A stretch of DNA of 64,000 nt, taken from positions 88,234-152,233 of the forward strand of contig NZ_QJUO01000006.1 in the NCBI RefSeq assembly GCF_004327335.1, written 5' to 3'. The notes beneath the pieces were generated by a model. The model saw only the letters and a list, made by a program, of their open reading frames with translations. It did no database searches and was not told the origin of the DNA. The position numbers were made by a program, and so were the translations under genes. Each line of letters opens with the position of its first letter. Positions within the stretch are counted from its first letter, which is position 1. Source of the DNA: Stutzerimonas kirkiae (GTDB lineage Bacteria > Pseudomonadota > Gammaproteobacteria > Pseudomonadales > Pseudomonadaceae). Positions 35,940 through 44,017 of the stretch are shown here, in pieces.

Positions 35940-37430
35940 TCAGCGCAACTGGAACCAGGTGGTCTTCAGTTGGCTGTATTTGTCGAAGGCGTGCAGCGAC
36001 AGGTCGCGGCCAAAGCCCGATTGCTTGGTGCCGCCGAACGGCACGCAGGGATCGAGGGCGTCCACGGTGTTCACCGACACGGTGCCGACGTTGAGCTGGC
36101 GCGCGACCCGGTGGGCGCGGTTGAGGTCGTCGCTCCAGACCGAGGCGGCCAGGCCATAGGGGCTGTCGTTGGCTAGGTGCAGCGCTTGTTCTTCCGTATC
36201 GAAGACGCTGACGGCCAGCACCGGGCCGAACACTTCCTCGCGGGCCAGGCGCATGTCTGCCGTAACGCCGGTGAAAATGGTCGGCTCGATGAAGTTGTCG
36301 GAGCCGTTGATGCTCAGTTGCCGGCCACCGCAGACGCAGCGGGCACCCTGCGCCTCGGCTTCGCGGATAAAGGTCATGATGCGTTCGGTCTGCCGTGCTT
36401 CGACGATGGCGCCAGCGTGGCTGGCCGGGTCGAGTGGGTCGCCGGGCAGCCAGTCGCGGGCCTTGGCCACCAGCCGTTCGATGAATTCATCGTGGATCGA
36501 GCGTTCCAGCAGCAGCCGCGAGTTGGCCGAGCAGGTTTCGCCCTGGTTGAAGAAGATGCCGAAGGCGGCCTTTTCCGCCGCCAGGTCGAGGTCCTGGCAG
36601 TCGGCGAACACCAGGTTGGCGCTCTTGCCGCCGCACTCCAGCCAGACCTGCTTGAGGTTGGATTGCGCGGAATAGGCCATGAAGTACTTGCCCACCTCGG
36701 TGGAGCCGGTGAAGGCCAGGCCGTCCACGTCCGGGTGCAGGCCCAGCGCCTTGCCGGCCTGTTCGCCGAGGCCCGGCAGCACGTTCAGCACGCCGGCGGG
36801 CAGGCCGGCCTCCAGCGCCAGCTCGGCCAGGCGCAGGGCCGAGAACGGCGATTGCTCGGCGGGCTTGAGCAGCACCGAATTGCCCACCGCCAGGGCCGGG
36901 GCGATCTTCCAGATGGCCATGTCCAGCGGGTAGTTCCAGGGCACCACCGCGGCGACTACGCCGAGCGGTTCGCGGGTGATGGTCGCCAGCACGTTCGGCG
37001 CGCTGGGGGCGACCTGGTCGTAGATTTTGTCGATGCTTTCGGCGTACCAGCGCAGCACGCCGGCGGCGCCCGGCACGTCGATGTTCCAGGCGTCCATCAC
37101 CGGCTTGCCCATGCTCAGCGAGTCGAGCAGCGCCAGTTCGTCGCGGTGGGCGAGGATCAGTTCGGCCAGGCGCAGCAGCACCTGCTGGCGCTCGCGGGGC
37201 GTGCTGCGCGACCAGGTGCCGGCCTCGAAGGCGCGCCGCGCCGATTGTACGGCCAGCTCCACGTCCGCCGCGTCACAGGCCGCTACCGGCGCCAGCGTTT
37301 GGCCGCTGGCCGGGTTGGTCACGGCGAAGGTGGCGCCACTGCTGGCCGCCCGTGGCGCTCCGTCGATGATCGCTTGGCTGATGAAGCGCTGTTGCGCCGC
37401 GCGCTGCCGCCAATCGTTGAGTGTGTACAC
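35940..37430 (-). CDS. aldehyde dehydrogenase, PuuC/KauB type
   Basis: 496 residues with the full ALDH set: VVPWNYPLDMAIWKIAPALA, GLAFTGSTEVGKYF, catalytic Glu in VWLECGGKSANLVF, catalytic Cys in FFNQGETCSANSRLLL and EEVFGPVLAV. It is closest to gamma-glutamyl-gamma-aminobutyraldehyde or 4-guanidinobutyraldehyde dehydrogenases (PuuC, KauB) of polyamine catabolism. First gene of operon B. A MITE lies 62 bases upstream, between the start and the conserved regulon element at 37709. Confidence 0.94.
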   Translation of the reverse strand: MYTLNDWRQRAAQQRFISQAIIDGAPRAASSGATFAVTNPASGQTLAPVAACDAADVELAVQSARRAFEAGTWSRSTPRERQQVLLRLAELILAHRDELALLDSLSMGKPVMDAWNIDVPGAAGVLRWYAESIDKIYDQVAPSAPNVLATITREPLGVVAAVVPWNYPLDMAIWKIAPALAVGNSVLLKPAEQSPFSALRLAELALEAGLPAGVLNVLPGLGEQAGKALGLHPDVDGLAFTGSTEVGKYFMAYSAQSNLKQVWLECGGKSANLVFADCQDLDLAAEKAAFGIFFNQGETCSANSRLLLERSIHDEFIERLVAKARDWLPGDPLDPASHAGAIVEARQTERIMTFIREAEAQGARCVCGGRQLSINGSDNFIEPTIFTGVTADMRLAREEVFGPVLAVSVFDTEEQALHLANDSPYGLAASVWSDDLNRAHRVARQLNVGTVSVNTVDALDPCVPFGGTKQSGFGRDLSLHAFDKYSQLKTTWFQLR

Positions 37431-37492
37431 CTGTACCTCCTGAGTTCGTTGGGTGGTCCGCGCGCCGCGCGCACCTGAAGATCGATACCGCT

Positions 37493-37644
37493 CGGCGATC
37501 GCGCTATGCGCTCAACGGGCCGAAAAGAGCGCTGGAGGCTGGACGAAAGCGCGTGGCAAGCGGCGTTTCTCGTCCAGCTTTCCAGCCTCCAGCGCCGTTG
37601 TCGAAGCCCCTTTCCGGTGAATAACGCTATAGCGCAATCACCCC
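37493..37644. mobile_element. MITE-like element, full copy C (152 bp)
   Basis: Left end GGCGATCGCGCTATGCGC, right end GCTATAGCGCAATCACCCC. Inner hairpin arms GCGCTGGAGGCTGGACGAAA and TCGTCCAGCTTTCCAGCCTC. Taking it out would bring the upstream element to within about 130 bases of the dehydrogenase start, close to its distance in the other operons. Confidence 0.8.
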
Positions 37645-37708
37645 GGCGCACCCTGCGGGATGCGATATCCGATCCATTGCCTGGCGCTAGGTTGGCGCAG
37701 CCGTGAAA

Positions 37709-37759
37709 GCAGGAAAACCAGTAAAAATGTCGTCGCTGGATACGGAAAAGCTGCCTTGC
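37709..37759 (-). promoter_or_regulatory. shared regulon element, copy 2 (operon B / LysR divergent gap)
   Basis: Read toward the dehydrogenase gene: CAAGGCAGCTTTTCCGTAT, then CCAGCGACGACATTTTTA. It matches copy 1 at 41 of 51 positions, and its first 32 bases match copy 3 at about 26. It lies between the LysR gene and operon B, the classic place for a LysR-type binding site. Confidence 0.72.
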
Positions 37760-37929
37760 GTTGCACCATTGGTGATCGCGTGTCGCTTTCTGGTGCGTCG
37801 ATTACCGGCATGCAGCGCCGCGCCTGGCCTGTCGTCCAGCCCCTGCTGCGCCATTAATGGGCATGTGTGGCATTGCGTGTACGGGTCTTGCAAGGGGAAG
37901 GTCGCGCCAGCAATCGTCCGAGGTTTCCT

Positions 37930-38850
37930 GTGGCTTCCTACACCCTGCGTCAACTCAAGTATTTCGTCACCACCGTCGAGTGCGGCAGCGTTGCCGAGGC
38001 ATCGCGCAAGCTGTACATCGCCCAGCCGTCCATCTCCACCGCCGTGAAGGGGCTGGAGGAGAGTTTCGGTGTGCAGTTGTTCATCCGCCATCACGCCCAG
38101 GGCGTATCGCTGACGCCCAGTGGCACGCGCTTCTACCGCAAGGCGCGGGAGCTGCTGCGCTTCGCCCACGAGTTCGAGCAGAACGCCCTGGCCGACAACG
38201 ACGTGGTGTCCGGGCAGATCGATATCGGCTGTTTCGAGACGGTGGCGCCGCTCTACCTGCCAAGGCTGATCGCCGGCTTCCGCGAGCGCTATCCGGGGGT
38301 CGAGATACGCCTGCAGGACGGCGAGCAGCAGGAGCTGGTGCAGGGGCTGACCGCCGGGCGCTTCGACCTGGCGATCCTGTACAAGCACGATCTCGATGCC
38401 AGCATCGCCAGCGAACCGCTGATGCCGCCGCAGCGGCCCTATGCGCTGTTGCCCGCCGGCCATCGCTTTGCCCGGCAGCCGCAGGTGTCGCTGCGCGACC
38501 TGGTGCTGGAGCCGATGATCCTGCTCGGGGTGCTGCCCAGCCGCACCTACTTCGTCAGCATCTTCGAGGAACTGGGGCTCAGCCCGAACATCGTCTTCAG
38601 CTCGCCGTCGATCGAGATGGTGCGCGGCATGGTCGGCCAGGGGTTCGGTTTCTCGGTGCTGGTCACACGCCCGCATGCGCAGACCACCTATGACGGCAAG
38701 CAGGTGGTCTGCGTGCCGATCAGCGAGCCGGTCACCGGCTCCGGTTTGGTCGCGGCCTGGCTGCAGCGGGCGCAACTGACCAAGCCGGCGCAGTTGTTCG
38801 TCGATTACTGCAAGGAATGCCTGGGGCGGGAAGAGCCGTTGGAAGCCTGA
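37930..38850 (+). CDS. LysR-family regulator of the amine catabolic regulon (inferred)
   Basis: 306 residues from the GTG at 37930, chosen because the winged helix-turn-helix begins within a few residues (YTLRQLKYFVTTVECGSVAEASRKLYIAQPSIS is split here only by description); an upstream GTG at 37867 would add 21 residues of no clear character. The effector domain begins near residue 90 (GQIDIGCFETVAPLYLPRLI). It is divergent from operon B with the shared element between them, so it is the best candidate activator of operons A, B and C. Ligand unknown. Confidence 0.88.
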   Translation: MASYTLRQLKYFVTTVECGSVAEASRKLYIAQPSISTAVKGLEESFGVQLFIRHHAQGVSLTPSGTRFYRKARELLRFAHEFEQNALADNDVVSGQIDIGCFETVAPLYLPRLIAGFRERYPGVEIRLQDGEQQELVQGLTAGRFDLAILYKHDLDASIASEPLMPPQRPYALLPAGHRFARQPQVSLRDLVLEPMILLGVLPSRTYFVSIFEELGLSPNIVFSSPSIEMVRGMVGQGFGFSVLVTRPHAQTTYDGKQVVCVPISEPVTGSGLVAAWLQRAQLTKPAQLFVDYCKECLGREEPLEA

Positions 38851-38861
38851 AACTGGAGGCT

Positions 38862-38951
38862 GAGAGAAAGAGCCGAAAAGAACGCTATAGGCTGTAAGGC
38901 TGGAAGGCTGGACGAAAAAAGCAGGAAAGGCTTATCCAGCCTCCAGCCCCC
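38862..38951 (+). repeat. degenerate partial MITE-like copy
   Basis: GAGCCGAAAAGAACGCTATAG and GGCTGGAAGGCTGGACGAAA match the inner left part of the element, and TTATCCAGCCTCCAGC matches the inner right arm. Both terminal repeats are lost. Confidence 0.55.
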
Positions 38952-38952
38952 C

Positions 38953-38984
38953 CAAGGCTACCTTTTCCCTTGCCAGCGACGACA
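38953..38984 (+). promoter_or_regulatory. shared regulon element, copy 3 (upstream of FMO operon)
   Basis: CAAGGCTACCTTTTCC, then CCAGCGACGACA, which agrees with copy 2 at about 26 of 32 positions with one extra base; the last 12 bases are identical. It points toward the flavin monooxygenase gene, about 106 bases from its ATG. Confidence 0.65.
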
Positions 38985-39089
38985 AAAATCATAATTTCGC
39001 GAATCCCCCGCTCTGCACAGAATGCGGCCAGCACCGTCCCGATCTCCATCGCGCGGGACGGCCTTGATCATCATTCGAGCAGGCAAGCC

Positions 39090-40436
39090 ATGACCGATCT
39101 CAAGCAGCAGCACGCGGCCAGAACCGCAGGCAAAACGGAAATAGACACGCTTATCGTGGGCGCCGGCCAGGCCGGCGTGGCCATGAGCGAGCACCTGAGC
39201 AAGCTCGGCGTGCCGCACCTGGTGCTGGAGCGCAAGCGCATCGCCGAGCGCTGGCGCACGGAGCGCTGGGACTCGCTGGTGGCCAACGGGCCGGCCTGGC
39301 ACGATCGTTTTCCCGGCCTGGAGTTCGATGACCTCGATCCCGATGCCTTTGCCTCGAAGGAGCGCATCGCCGACTATTTCGAAGACTACGCCAGGCAGTT
39401 CAACGCGCCGATCCGCACCGGCGTGGAAGTGAAGAAGGTCGAGCGCAATGCCGACCGGCCAGGTTTTATCGTGGAAACCTCGGAAGGGGTGATCGAGGCC
39501 CGGCGCGTGGTCGCGGCGACCGGCCCGTTCCAGCGCCCGCTGATCCCGCCGATCGCGCCTGACGACAAGCGCTTCACGCAGATGCACTCGGTGGAATACC
39601 GCAATCCGCAGCAACTGCCCGAGGGTGGCGTGCTGGTGGTGGGCGGCGGTTCGTCGGGGGTGCAGATCGCCGATGAACTGAACCGCGCCGGGCGCAAGGT
39701 CTACCTCTCGGTCGGCCCCCACGACCGGCCGCCACGCAGCTATCGCAACCGCGATTTCGTCTGGTGGCTGGGCGTGCTCGGCCTGTGGGACATGGAAACC
39801 GTGCAGCCGGGCAAGGAGCACGTCACCATCGCCGTGAGCGGTGCCCATGGCGGTCGTACCATCGACTTCCGCGAGCTGGCGCAGCAGGGCATCACCCTGG
39901 TCGGCCTGACGAAATCCTTCGACCAGGGTGTCGCGAGCTTCCAGCCGGACCTGGCCGCCAGCCTGGCGGCTGGCGACGAGAACTACCTGTCGCTGCTGGA
40001 TGCGGCCGATGCCTATATCGCCCGCAATGGCCTCGACCTGCCGGAAGAGCCGGAGGCGCGCAAGACCTTCGCGGAGCCGGCGTGCGTGACCCATCCCATT
40101 CTCGAACTCGATCTGGCCGCCGCCGGCGTCACCACCATCATCTGGGCCACCGGCTTCGCCGTCGATTTCAGCTGGTTGCAGGTCGATGCCCTGGATGAGC
40201 AGGGCAAGCCTCGGCACCAGCGTGGCGTGTCCAGCGAGCCGGGTATCTACTTCCTCGGCCTGCCGTGGCTGTCGCGGCGCGGCTCCACCTTTATCTGGGG
40301 CGTCTGGCACGATGCCAAGCACATCGCCGACCATATCGCCACGCAGCGCAAGTACAGCGCCTACCAGGACGCCACGCAGCGTAGCGTCGAAGCCGAAGCG
40401 CCCGTTCAAGCCGCCACTCGCCTGGGAGCCCGTTGA
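39090..40436 (+). CDS. flavin-containing (FAD/NADPH) monooxygenase
   Basis: 448 residues from the ATG at 39090. Two dinucleotide-binding motifs are visible: DTLIVGAGQAGVAMSEHLSK (FAD, about residue 20) and GGVLVVGGGSSGVQIADELN (NADPH, about 185), plus TTIIWATGFAVDFSWLQ near the end. It belongs to the class B flavoprotein monooxygenase/TrkA-CzcO-like group that oxidises N, S or carbonyl groups. First gene of operon C, coupled to a RidA-like gene by a TGATG overlap. Confidence 0.92.
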   Translation: MTDLKQQHAARTAGKTEIDTLIVGAGQAGVAMSEHLSKLGVPHLVLERKRIAERWRTERWDSLVANGPAWHDRFPGLEFDDLDPDAFASKERIADYFEDYARQFNAPIRTGVEVKKVERNADRPGFIVETSEGVIEARRVVAATGPFQRPLIPPIAPDDKRFTQMHSVEYRNPQQLPEGGVLVVGGGSSGVQIADELNRAGRKVYLSVGPHDRPPRSYRNRDFVWWLGVLGLWDMETVQPGKEHVTIAVSGAHGGRTIDFRELAQQGITLVGLTKSFDQGVASFQPDLAASLAAGDENYLSLLDAADAYIARNGLDLPEEPEARKTFAEPACVTHPILELDLAAAGVTTIIWATGFAVDFSWLQVDALDEQGKPRHQRGVSSEPGIYFLGLPWLSRRGSTFIWGVWHDAKHIADHIATQRKYSAYQDATQRSVEAEAPVQAATRLGAR

Positions 40437-40846
40437 TGCCTAGCCATACCCGCATCCGCATGTTCAATACCAAGGAAACCTATCCGAACCAGTCGCTGGA
40501 CAACGACCTCTGCCAGGCCGTGCGGGCCGGCAATACCGTCTATGTACGCGGCCAGGTCGGCACCGACTTCGAGGGTAACCTGGTCGGCCTCGGCGACCCG
40601 CGGGCCCAGGCCGAGCAGGCGATGAAGAACATCAAGCAGTTGCTGGAGGAGGCTGGCGCGGAGCTGTCCCATATCGTCAAGACCACCACCTATATCATCG
40701 ACCCGCGCTACCGCGAGCCGGTGTACCAGGAGGTCGGCAAGTGGCTGAGGGGCGTCTTCCCGATCTCCACCGGGCTGGTGGTCAGCGCCCTGGCGCAGCC
40801 GCAGTGGTTGGTGGAGATCGACGTGATCGCGGTGATTCCGGAGTGA
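40436..40846 (+). CDS. RidA-family protein lacking the catalytic arginine
   Basis: 136 residues. Family pattern: AVRAGNTVYVRGQVGTDFEG, then QAEQAMKNIKQLLEEAGAEL, then VKTTTYIIDPRYREPVYQ. In RidA enzymes that hydrolyse reactive enamines an Arg sits in the PARS motif; here the place reads FPISTGLVVSAL, so it appears to be Ser. Such Arg-less members (Rid4-Rid7 type) are usually tied to specific catabolic pathways. Its ATG overlaps the monooxygenase stop, suggesting it handles the unstable product of that enzyme. Confidence 0.9.
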   Translation: MPSHTRIRMFNTKETYPNQSLDNDLCQAVRAGNTVYVRGQVGTDFEGNLVGLGDPRAQAEQAMKNIKQLLEEAGAELSHIVKTTTYIIDPRYREPVYQEVGKWLRGVFPISTGLVVSALAQPQWLVEIDVIAVIPE

Positions 40847-40856
40847 ATTCGTGCCG

Positions 40857-40920
40857 TGGGGTGCGCCATGCGCACCTTGCTACAGGTTCCAGTGTCATCG
40901 GTGCGCATGGCGCACTCTAC
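40857..40920. repeat. REP-like pair between RidA and DUF1028 genes
   Basis: TGGGGTGCGCCATGCGCACC and, inverted, GGTGCGCATGGCGCACTC with a loop of about 27 bases between them. It is the best-preserved pair of this family in the window. Confidence 0.7.
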
Positions 40921-40934
40921 TTCAAGGAAAGTCC

Positions 40935-41609
40935 ATGACCTTTTCCATCGTTGGCCGCTGCACCGAAACCGGCCAGTTGGGCATCGCCATCAGTTCATCG
41001 AGCATCGCCGTGGGCGCACGCTGCCCCTGGCTGCGCGCCGGGGTTGGCGCGGTCTCGACGCAGAACATCACCCTGCCGGCGCTCGGGCCGCAGATCCTCG
41101 ATTGGCTGGCGACCGGACAGGCGCCGGCCGAGGCGCTGGACCGCGCCCTCAGCAGCAATGGCTGGAGCCAGTATCGCCAGGTCGCGGTGCTCGACAGCCA
41201 GGGCAACAGTGCATTATTCAGCGGCAGCGAAGCCCTCGGGCGGCACAATGCCCTGGCTGGAGAGCAGTGCGTCGCAGCGGGCAACCTGCTGGCCGAGGGT
41301 GCGGTGATCGAGGCATTGGTCGAAGCCTTCGAACAGGCCTCGGGTTGCCTGGCCGATCGGCTTCTGGCGGCCATGCACGCGGCCATGGCGCGGGGCGGCG
41401 AAGCCGGGCCGGTGCACTCGGCGGCGCTGCAGGTGGTGGGCGACCTGGTCTGGCCGATCATCGACCTGCGCGTGGACTGGGCCGAGAGCGATCCCATCGG
41501 CGAACTGGACGCCCTCTGGCGCGCCTACCAGCCGCAGATGGACGACTACATCGTACGCGCCCTCGACCCGACCCAGGCGCCACGCTACGGTGTACCGGGC
41601 GACGAATGA
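40935..41609 (+). CDS. DUF1028 protein (Ntn-hydrolase-like)
   Basis: 224 residues from the ATG at 40935. The start TFSIVGRCTETGQLGIAISS and then VGARCPWLRAGVGAVSTQN fit DUF1028, a family with an Ntn-hydrolase-like fold and unknown chemistry. It is often found with RidA proteins and M20 peptidases in catabolic operons, as here. It likely hydrolyses an amide or lactam made in the pathway, but this is inference from context. Confidence 0.9.
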   Translation: MTFSIVGRCTETGQLGIAISSSSIAVGARCPWLRAGVGAVSTQNITLPALGPQILDWLATGQAPAEALDRALSSNGWSQYRQVAVLDSQGNSALFSGSEALGRHNALAGEQCVAAGNLLAEGAVIEALVEAFEQASGCLADRLLAAMHAAMARGGEAGPVHSAALQVVGDLVWPIIDLRVDWAESDPIGELDALWRAYQPQMDDYIVRALDPTQAPRYGVPGDE

Positions 41610-41671
41610 CGGGTAACCCCACAGCCCGCAGCGGCGGCCCCGGCCGCGAGGCTTTCGTGGGCCGCGCGGTT

Positions 41672-41702
41672 TCATTCGCGGGCAAGCCCGCTCCTGCGGG
41701 GA
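41672..41702. repeat. Pseudomonas REP unit
   Basis: TTCGCGGGCAAGCCCGCTCC resembles the common 35-bp REP of Pseudomonas putida-type genomes. It lies in the 136-base gap between the DUF1028 and ArgE-like genes, unlike the TGCGCCATGCGC family. Confidence 0.75.
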
Positions 41703-41751
41703 GCATTCGCCCAGGCGCTATCCGCGCCATTACAGATTCCAGGACATGAAC

Positions 41752-42906
41752 ATGCCCAGCCGCGACCTGCTCGCCGACCTGATCGCCTTCGACACCACCA
41801 GCCGCGCCTCCAACCTGGCGCTGATCGACTATGTGCGCGGCTACCTGGGCGGCCTTGGCATCGCCAGCGAACTGCTGTTCAACGAGGAGGGCAGCAAGGC
41901 CAGCCTGCATGCGCGCATCGGCCCGGATGGCCCTGGCGGGGTGATGCTGTCCGGCCATAGCGACGTGGTGCCGGTGGATGGCCAGCCGTGGACGCTGCCG
42001 CCCTTCGCGCTGAGCGAGCGCGACGGGCGCCTCTACGGGCGCGGCACGGCGGACATGAAGGGCTTTATCGCCTGCGTGCTGGCCAGCCTGCCGGCGTTTC
42101 TGCAAGAACCGCTGCGCCTGCCGCTGCATATCGCCATCTCCTACGACGAGGAAGTCGGTTGCCTCGGTGTACGCAGCCTGGTCGAACAGTTGCGCGCCAG
42201 CCCGCAGCGCCCGGCCATCTGCCTGATCGGCGAGCCCACCGGGATGCGCCCGGTGCTTGGCCACAAGGGCAAGCTGGCGATGCGTTGCGAGGTGCACGGC
42301 GCAGCCTGCCATTCGGCCTATGCGCCGCAAGGCGTCAATGCCATCGAATACGCGGCGCGGCTGATCGGCCGCCTCGGCGAGATCGGCCAGCGGCTGGCCG
42401 CGCCGGAGCGCCACGATGCGCGTTTCGACCCACCGTTCTCCACCGTGCAGACCGGCGTCATCCAGGGGGGGAGTGCACTGAATATCGTTCCCGCTGAATG
42501 CCGCTTCGACTTCGAGATGCGCGCCCTGCCCGGCGATGATCCGCAGGCGGTGGCCGTCGAGCTGCGTGGCTACGCCGAGGACGAACTGCTGCCGCGCATG
42601 CGCGCCGTCAACGCGGCCAGCGCCATCCGCTTCAGCGAACTGTCCGCTTACCCCGGGCTGTTCACCGACCCAGGCAGCGAGGCCGCGCGCCTGCTGGCGC
42701 TGCTGTGCGGCAGCGACGACTTTTCTACTGTCGCCTTCGGCACCGAGGGCGGCCTGTTCGACGCCGCCGGCATCGCCACCGTGGTCTGCGGGCCGGGCAG
42801 CATGGAGCAGGGGCACAAGCCGGACGAGTTCATCAGCCTGGAACAACTGGCCGCCTGCGACGCCCTGCTGGAGCGGCTAGCCCGGTGGATGCAGCGCCAG
42901 GCGTGA
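41752..42906 (+). CDS. M20 metallopeptidase, acetylornithine deacetylase-like
   Basis: 384 residues from the ATG at 41752; AGGA is 8 bases before it, whereas the ATG at 41746 is too close to that site. Zinc ligands: His in LSGHSDVVPVDG, Asp in GRGTADMKGF, Glu pair in SYDEEVGCLG, and His in GHKPDEFISLEQ. ArgE-type enzymes split N-acyl groups from amino acids. Here, at the end of the FMO-RidA-DUF1028 operon and away from arginine genes, it more likely acts on an N-acyl intermediate of that pathway. Confidence 0.92.
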   Translation: MPSRDLLADLIAFDTTSRASNLALIDYVRGYLGGLGIASELLFNEEGSKASLHARIGPDGPGGVMLSGHSDVVPVDGQPWTLPPFALSERDGRLYGRGTADMKGFIACVLASLPAFLQEPLRLPLHIAISYDEEVGCLGVRSLVEQLRASPQRPAICLIGEPTGMRPVLGHKGKLAMRCEVHGAACHSAYAPQGVNAIEYAARLIGRLGEIGQRLAAPERHDARFDPPFSTVQTGVIQGGSALNIVPAECRFDFEMRALPGDDPQAVAVELRGYAEDELLPRMRAVNAASAIRFSELSAYPGLFTDPGSEAARLLALLCGSDDFSTVAFGTEGGLFDAAGIATVVCGPGSMEQGHKPDEFISLEQLAACDALLERLARWMQRQA

Positions 42907-42961
42907 AGCGGTGGGCGGGCACATTGCCAGCCTTTTCGTTTCGCGGGCGGCCCGGAGGCGA

Positions 42962-43885
42962 TCAGGCGCCGGCCCGCTCGGCAAGATGGCCAGCATCCTT
43001 GTCCAGGGGCAGGTGCTCGAGCAGGTAATCGATGAAGACCCGTACCCGTGGCGCGAGCTGGCGGTTGTGCGGATAAATGGCGTGCAGCGGGGTGGCCGGG
43101 CTCGGGTACTCGGGCAGGACCCGTACCAGGTGGCCGTTTGCCAGGTCATCGGTAATGTCCCAGATGGATTTGAGGGCGATGCCGTGCCCGCCCAGCGCCC
43201 AGCGATGGACGACATCGCCATCGTTGGCCGCCAGCATGGCGGTGATGCGCACGGTGACTGGCTGCTCGCCCTCGAAGTGCCAGTCGGCCTGGGGCTGATG
43301 ACCGATATGCAGGCAACGATGGCTGGCGAGGTCGCTCGGGTGGCGGGGCATGCCATGGCGTTTCAGGTAGCTGGGGGCGGCGCACAGCACCCTGTAGTTG
43401 GCGACCAGTGGCCGGGAGAAATACGAGGAGTCGTCCAGTGCGCCATAGCGTATGGCCAGGTCCATGCCGGACTCGACCAGGTCGAGCACGGTGTCTGTGA
43501 GTTCGAGCTGTACATGCAACTGCGGGTGCAGGGCCTGGAAGTCCGCCAGCAGCGGCGCGATGCGCCGGCGCCCGAGGGAGATCGGCGCGGTCAGGCGCAG
43601 GTGGCCCGATACGGTGGCGCTGCGCAATGACAGCCGCTGCTCGACCTGCTCCACGTCGGCCAGTATCTGCAAGGCATGGCGATAGAGGATGTCACCTTCC
43701 CCGGTGAGCGACTGGCGGCGTGTGGTGCGCTGCAGAAGGCGCACTCCCAGCCGGCTTTCGAGCTGGCGCAGGCGCCGGCTGACGGAGGGCAGGGTGGTGC
43801 CTAGCTCATGGGCGGCGTTCGACAGGCTGCCCGCTTCCACGATGCGTACGAACAGGGCGAGTTGGCCAAGGTCGGTCAGCGGCAT
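42962..43885 (-). CDS. LysR-family regulator
   Basis: 307 residues from the ATG at 43885, with GGA at a suitable distance; the longer TTG start at 43906 lacks a site. The DNA-binding part is FVRIVEAGSLSNAAHELGTT followed by LPSVSRRLRQLESRLGVRLL, of the CrgA/AaeR-like group. It is divergent from the exported aldo/keto reductase gene and probably controls it and the genes after it. Confidence 0.93.
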   Translation of the reverse strand: MPLTDLGQLALFVRIVEAGSLSNAAHELGTTLPSVSRRLRQLESRLGVRLLQRTTRRQSLTGEGDILYRHALQILADVEQVEQRLSLRSATVSGHLRLTAPISLGRRRIAPLLADFQALHPQLHVQLELTDTVLDLVESGMDLAIRYGALDDSSYFSRPLVANYRVLCAAPSYLKRHGMPRHPSDLASHRCLHIGHQPQADWHFEGEQPVTVRITAMLAANDGDVVHRWALGGHGIALKSIWDITDDLANGHLVRVLPEYPSPATPLHAIYPHNRQLAPRVRVFIDYLLEHLPLDKDAGHLAERAGA

Positions 43886-44017
43886 GATTGTTATTCCATT
43901 AGGCAACAGTTCATTAATTTGTCGGGCAATTATTGATCGTTATCGAGAGTCTACACTGGGGACCGCCATGCAACGCCACGATGGCGTCCAGATAGTCCAG
44001 ATAATAGAGGTGCTCCG

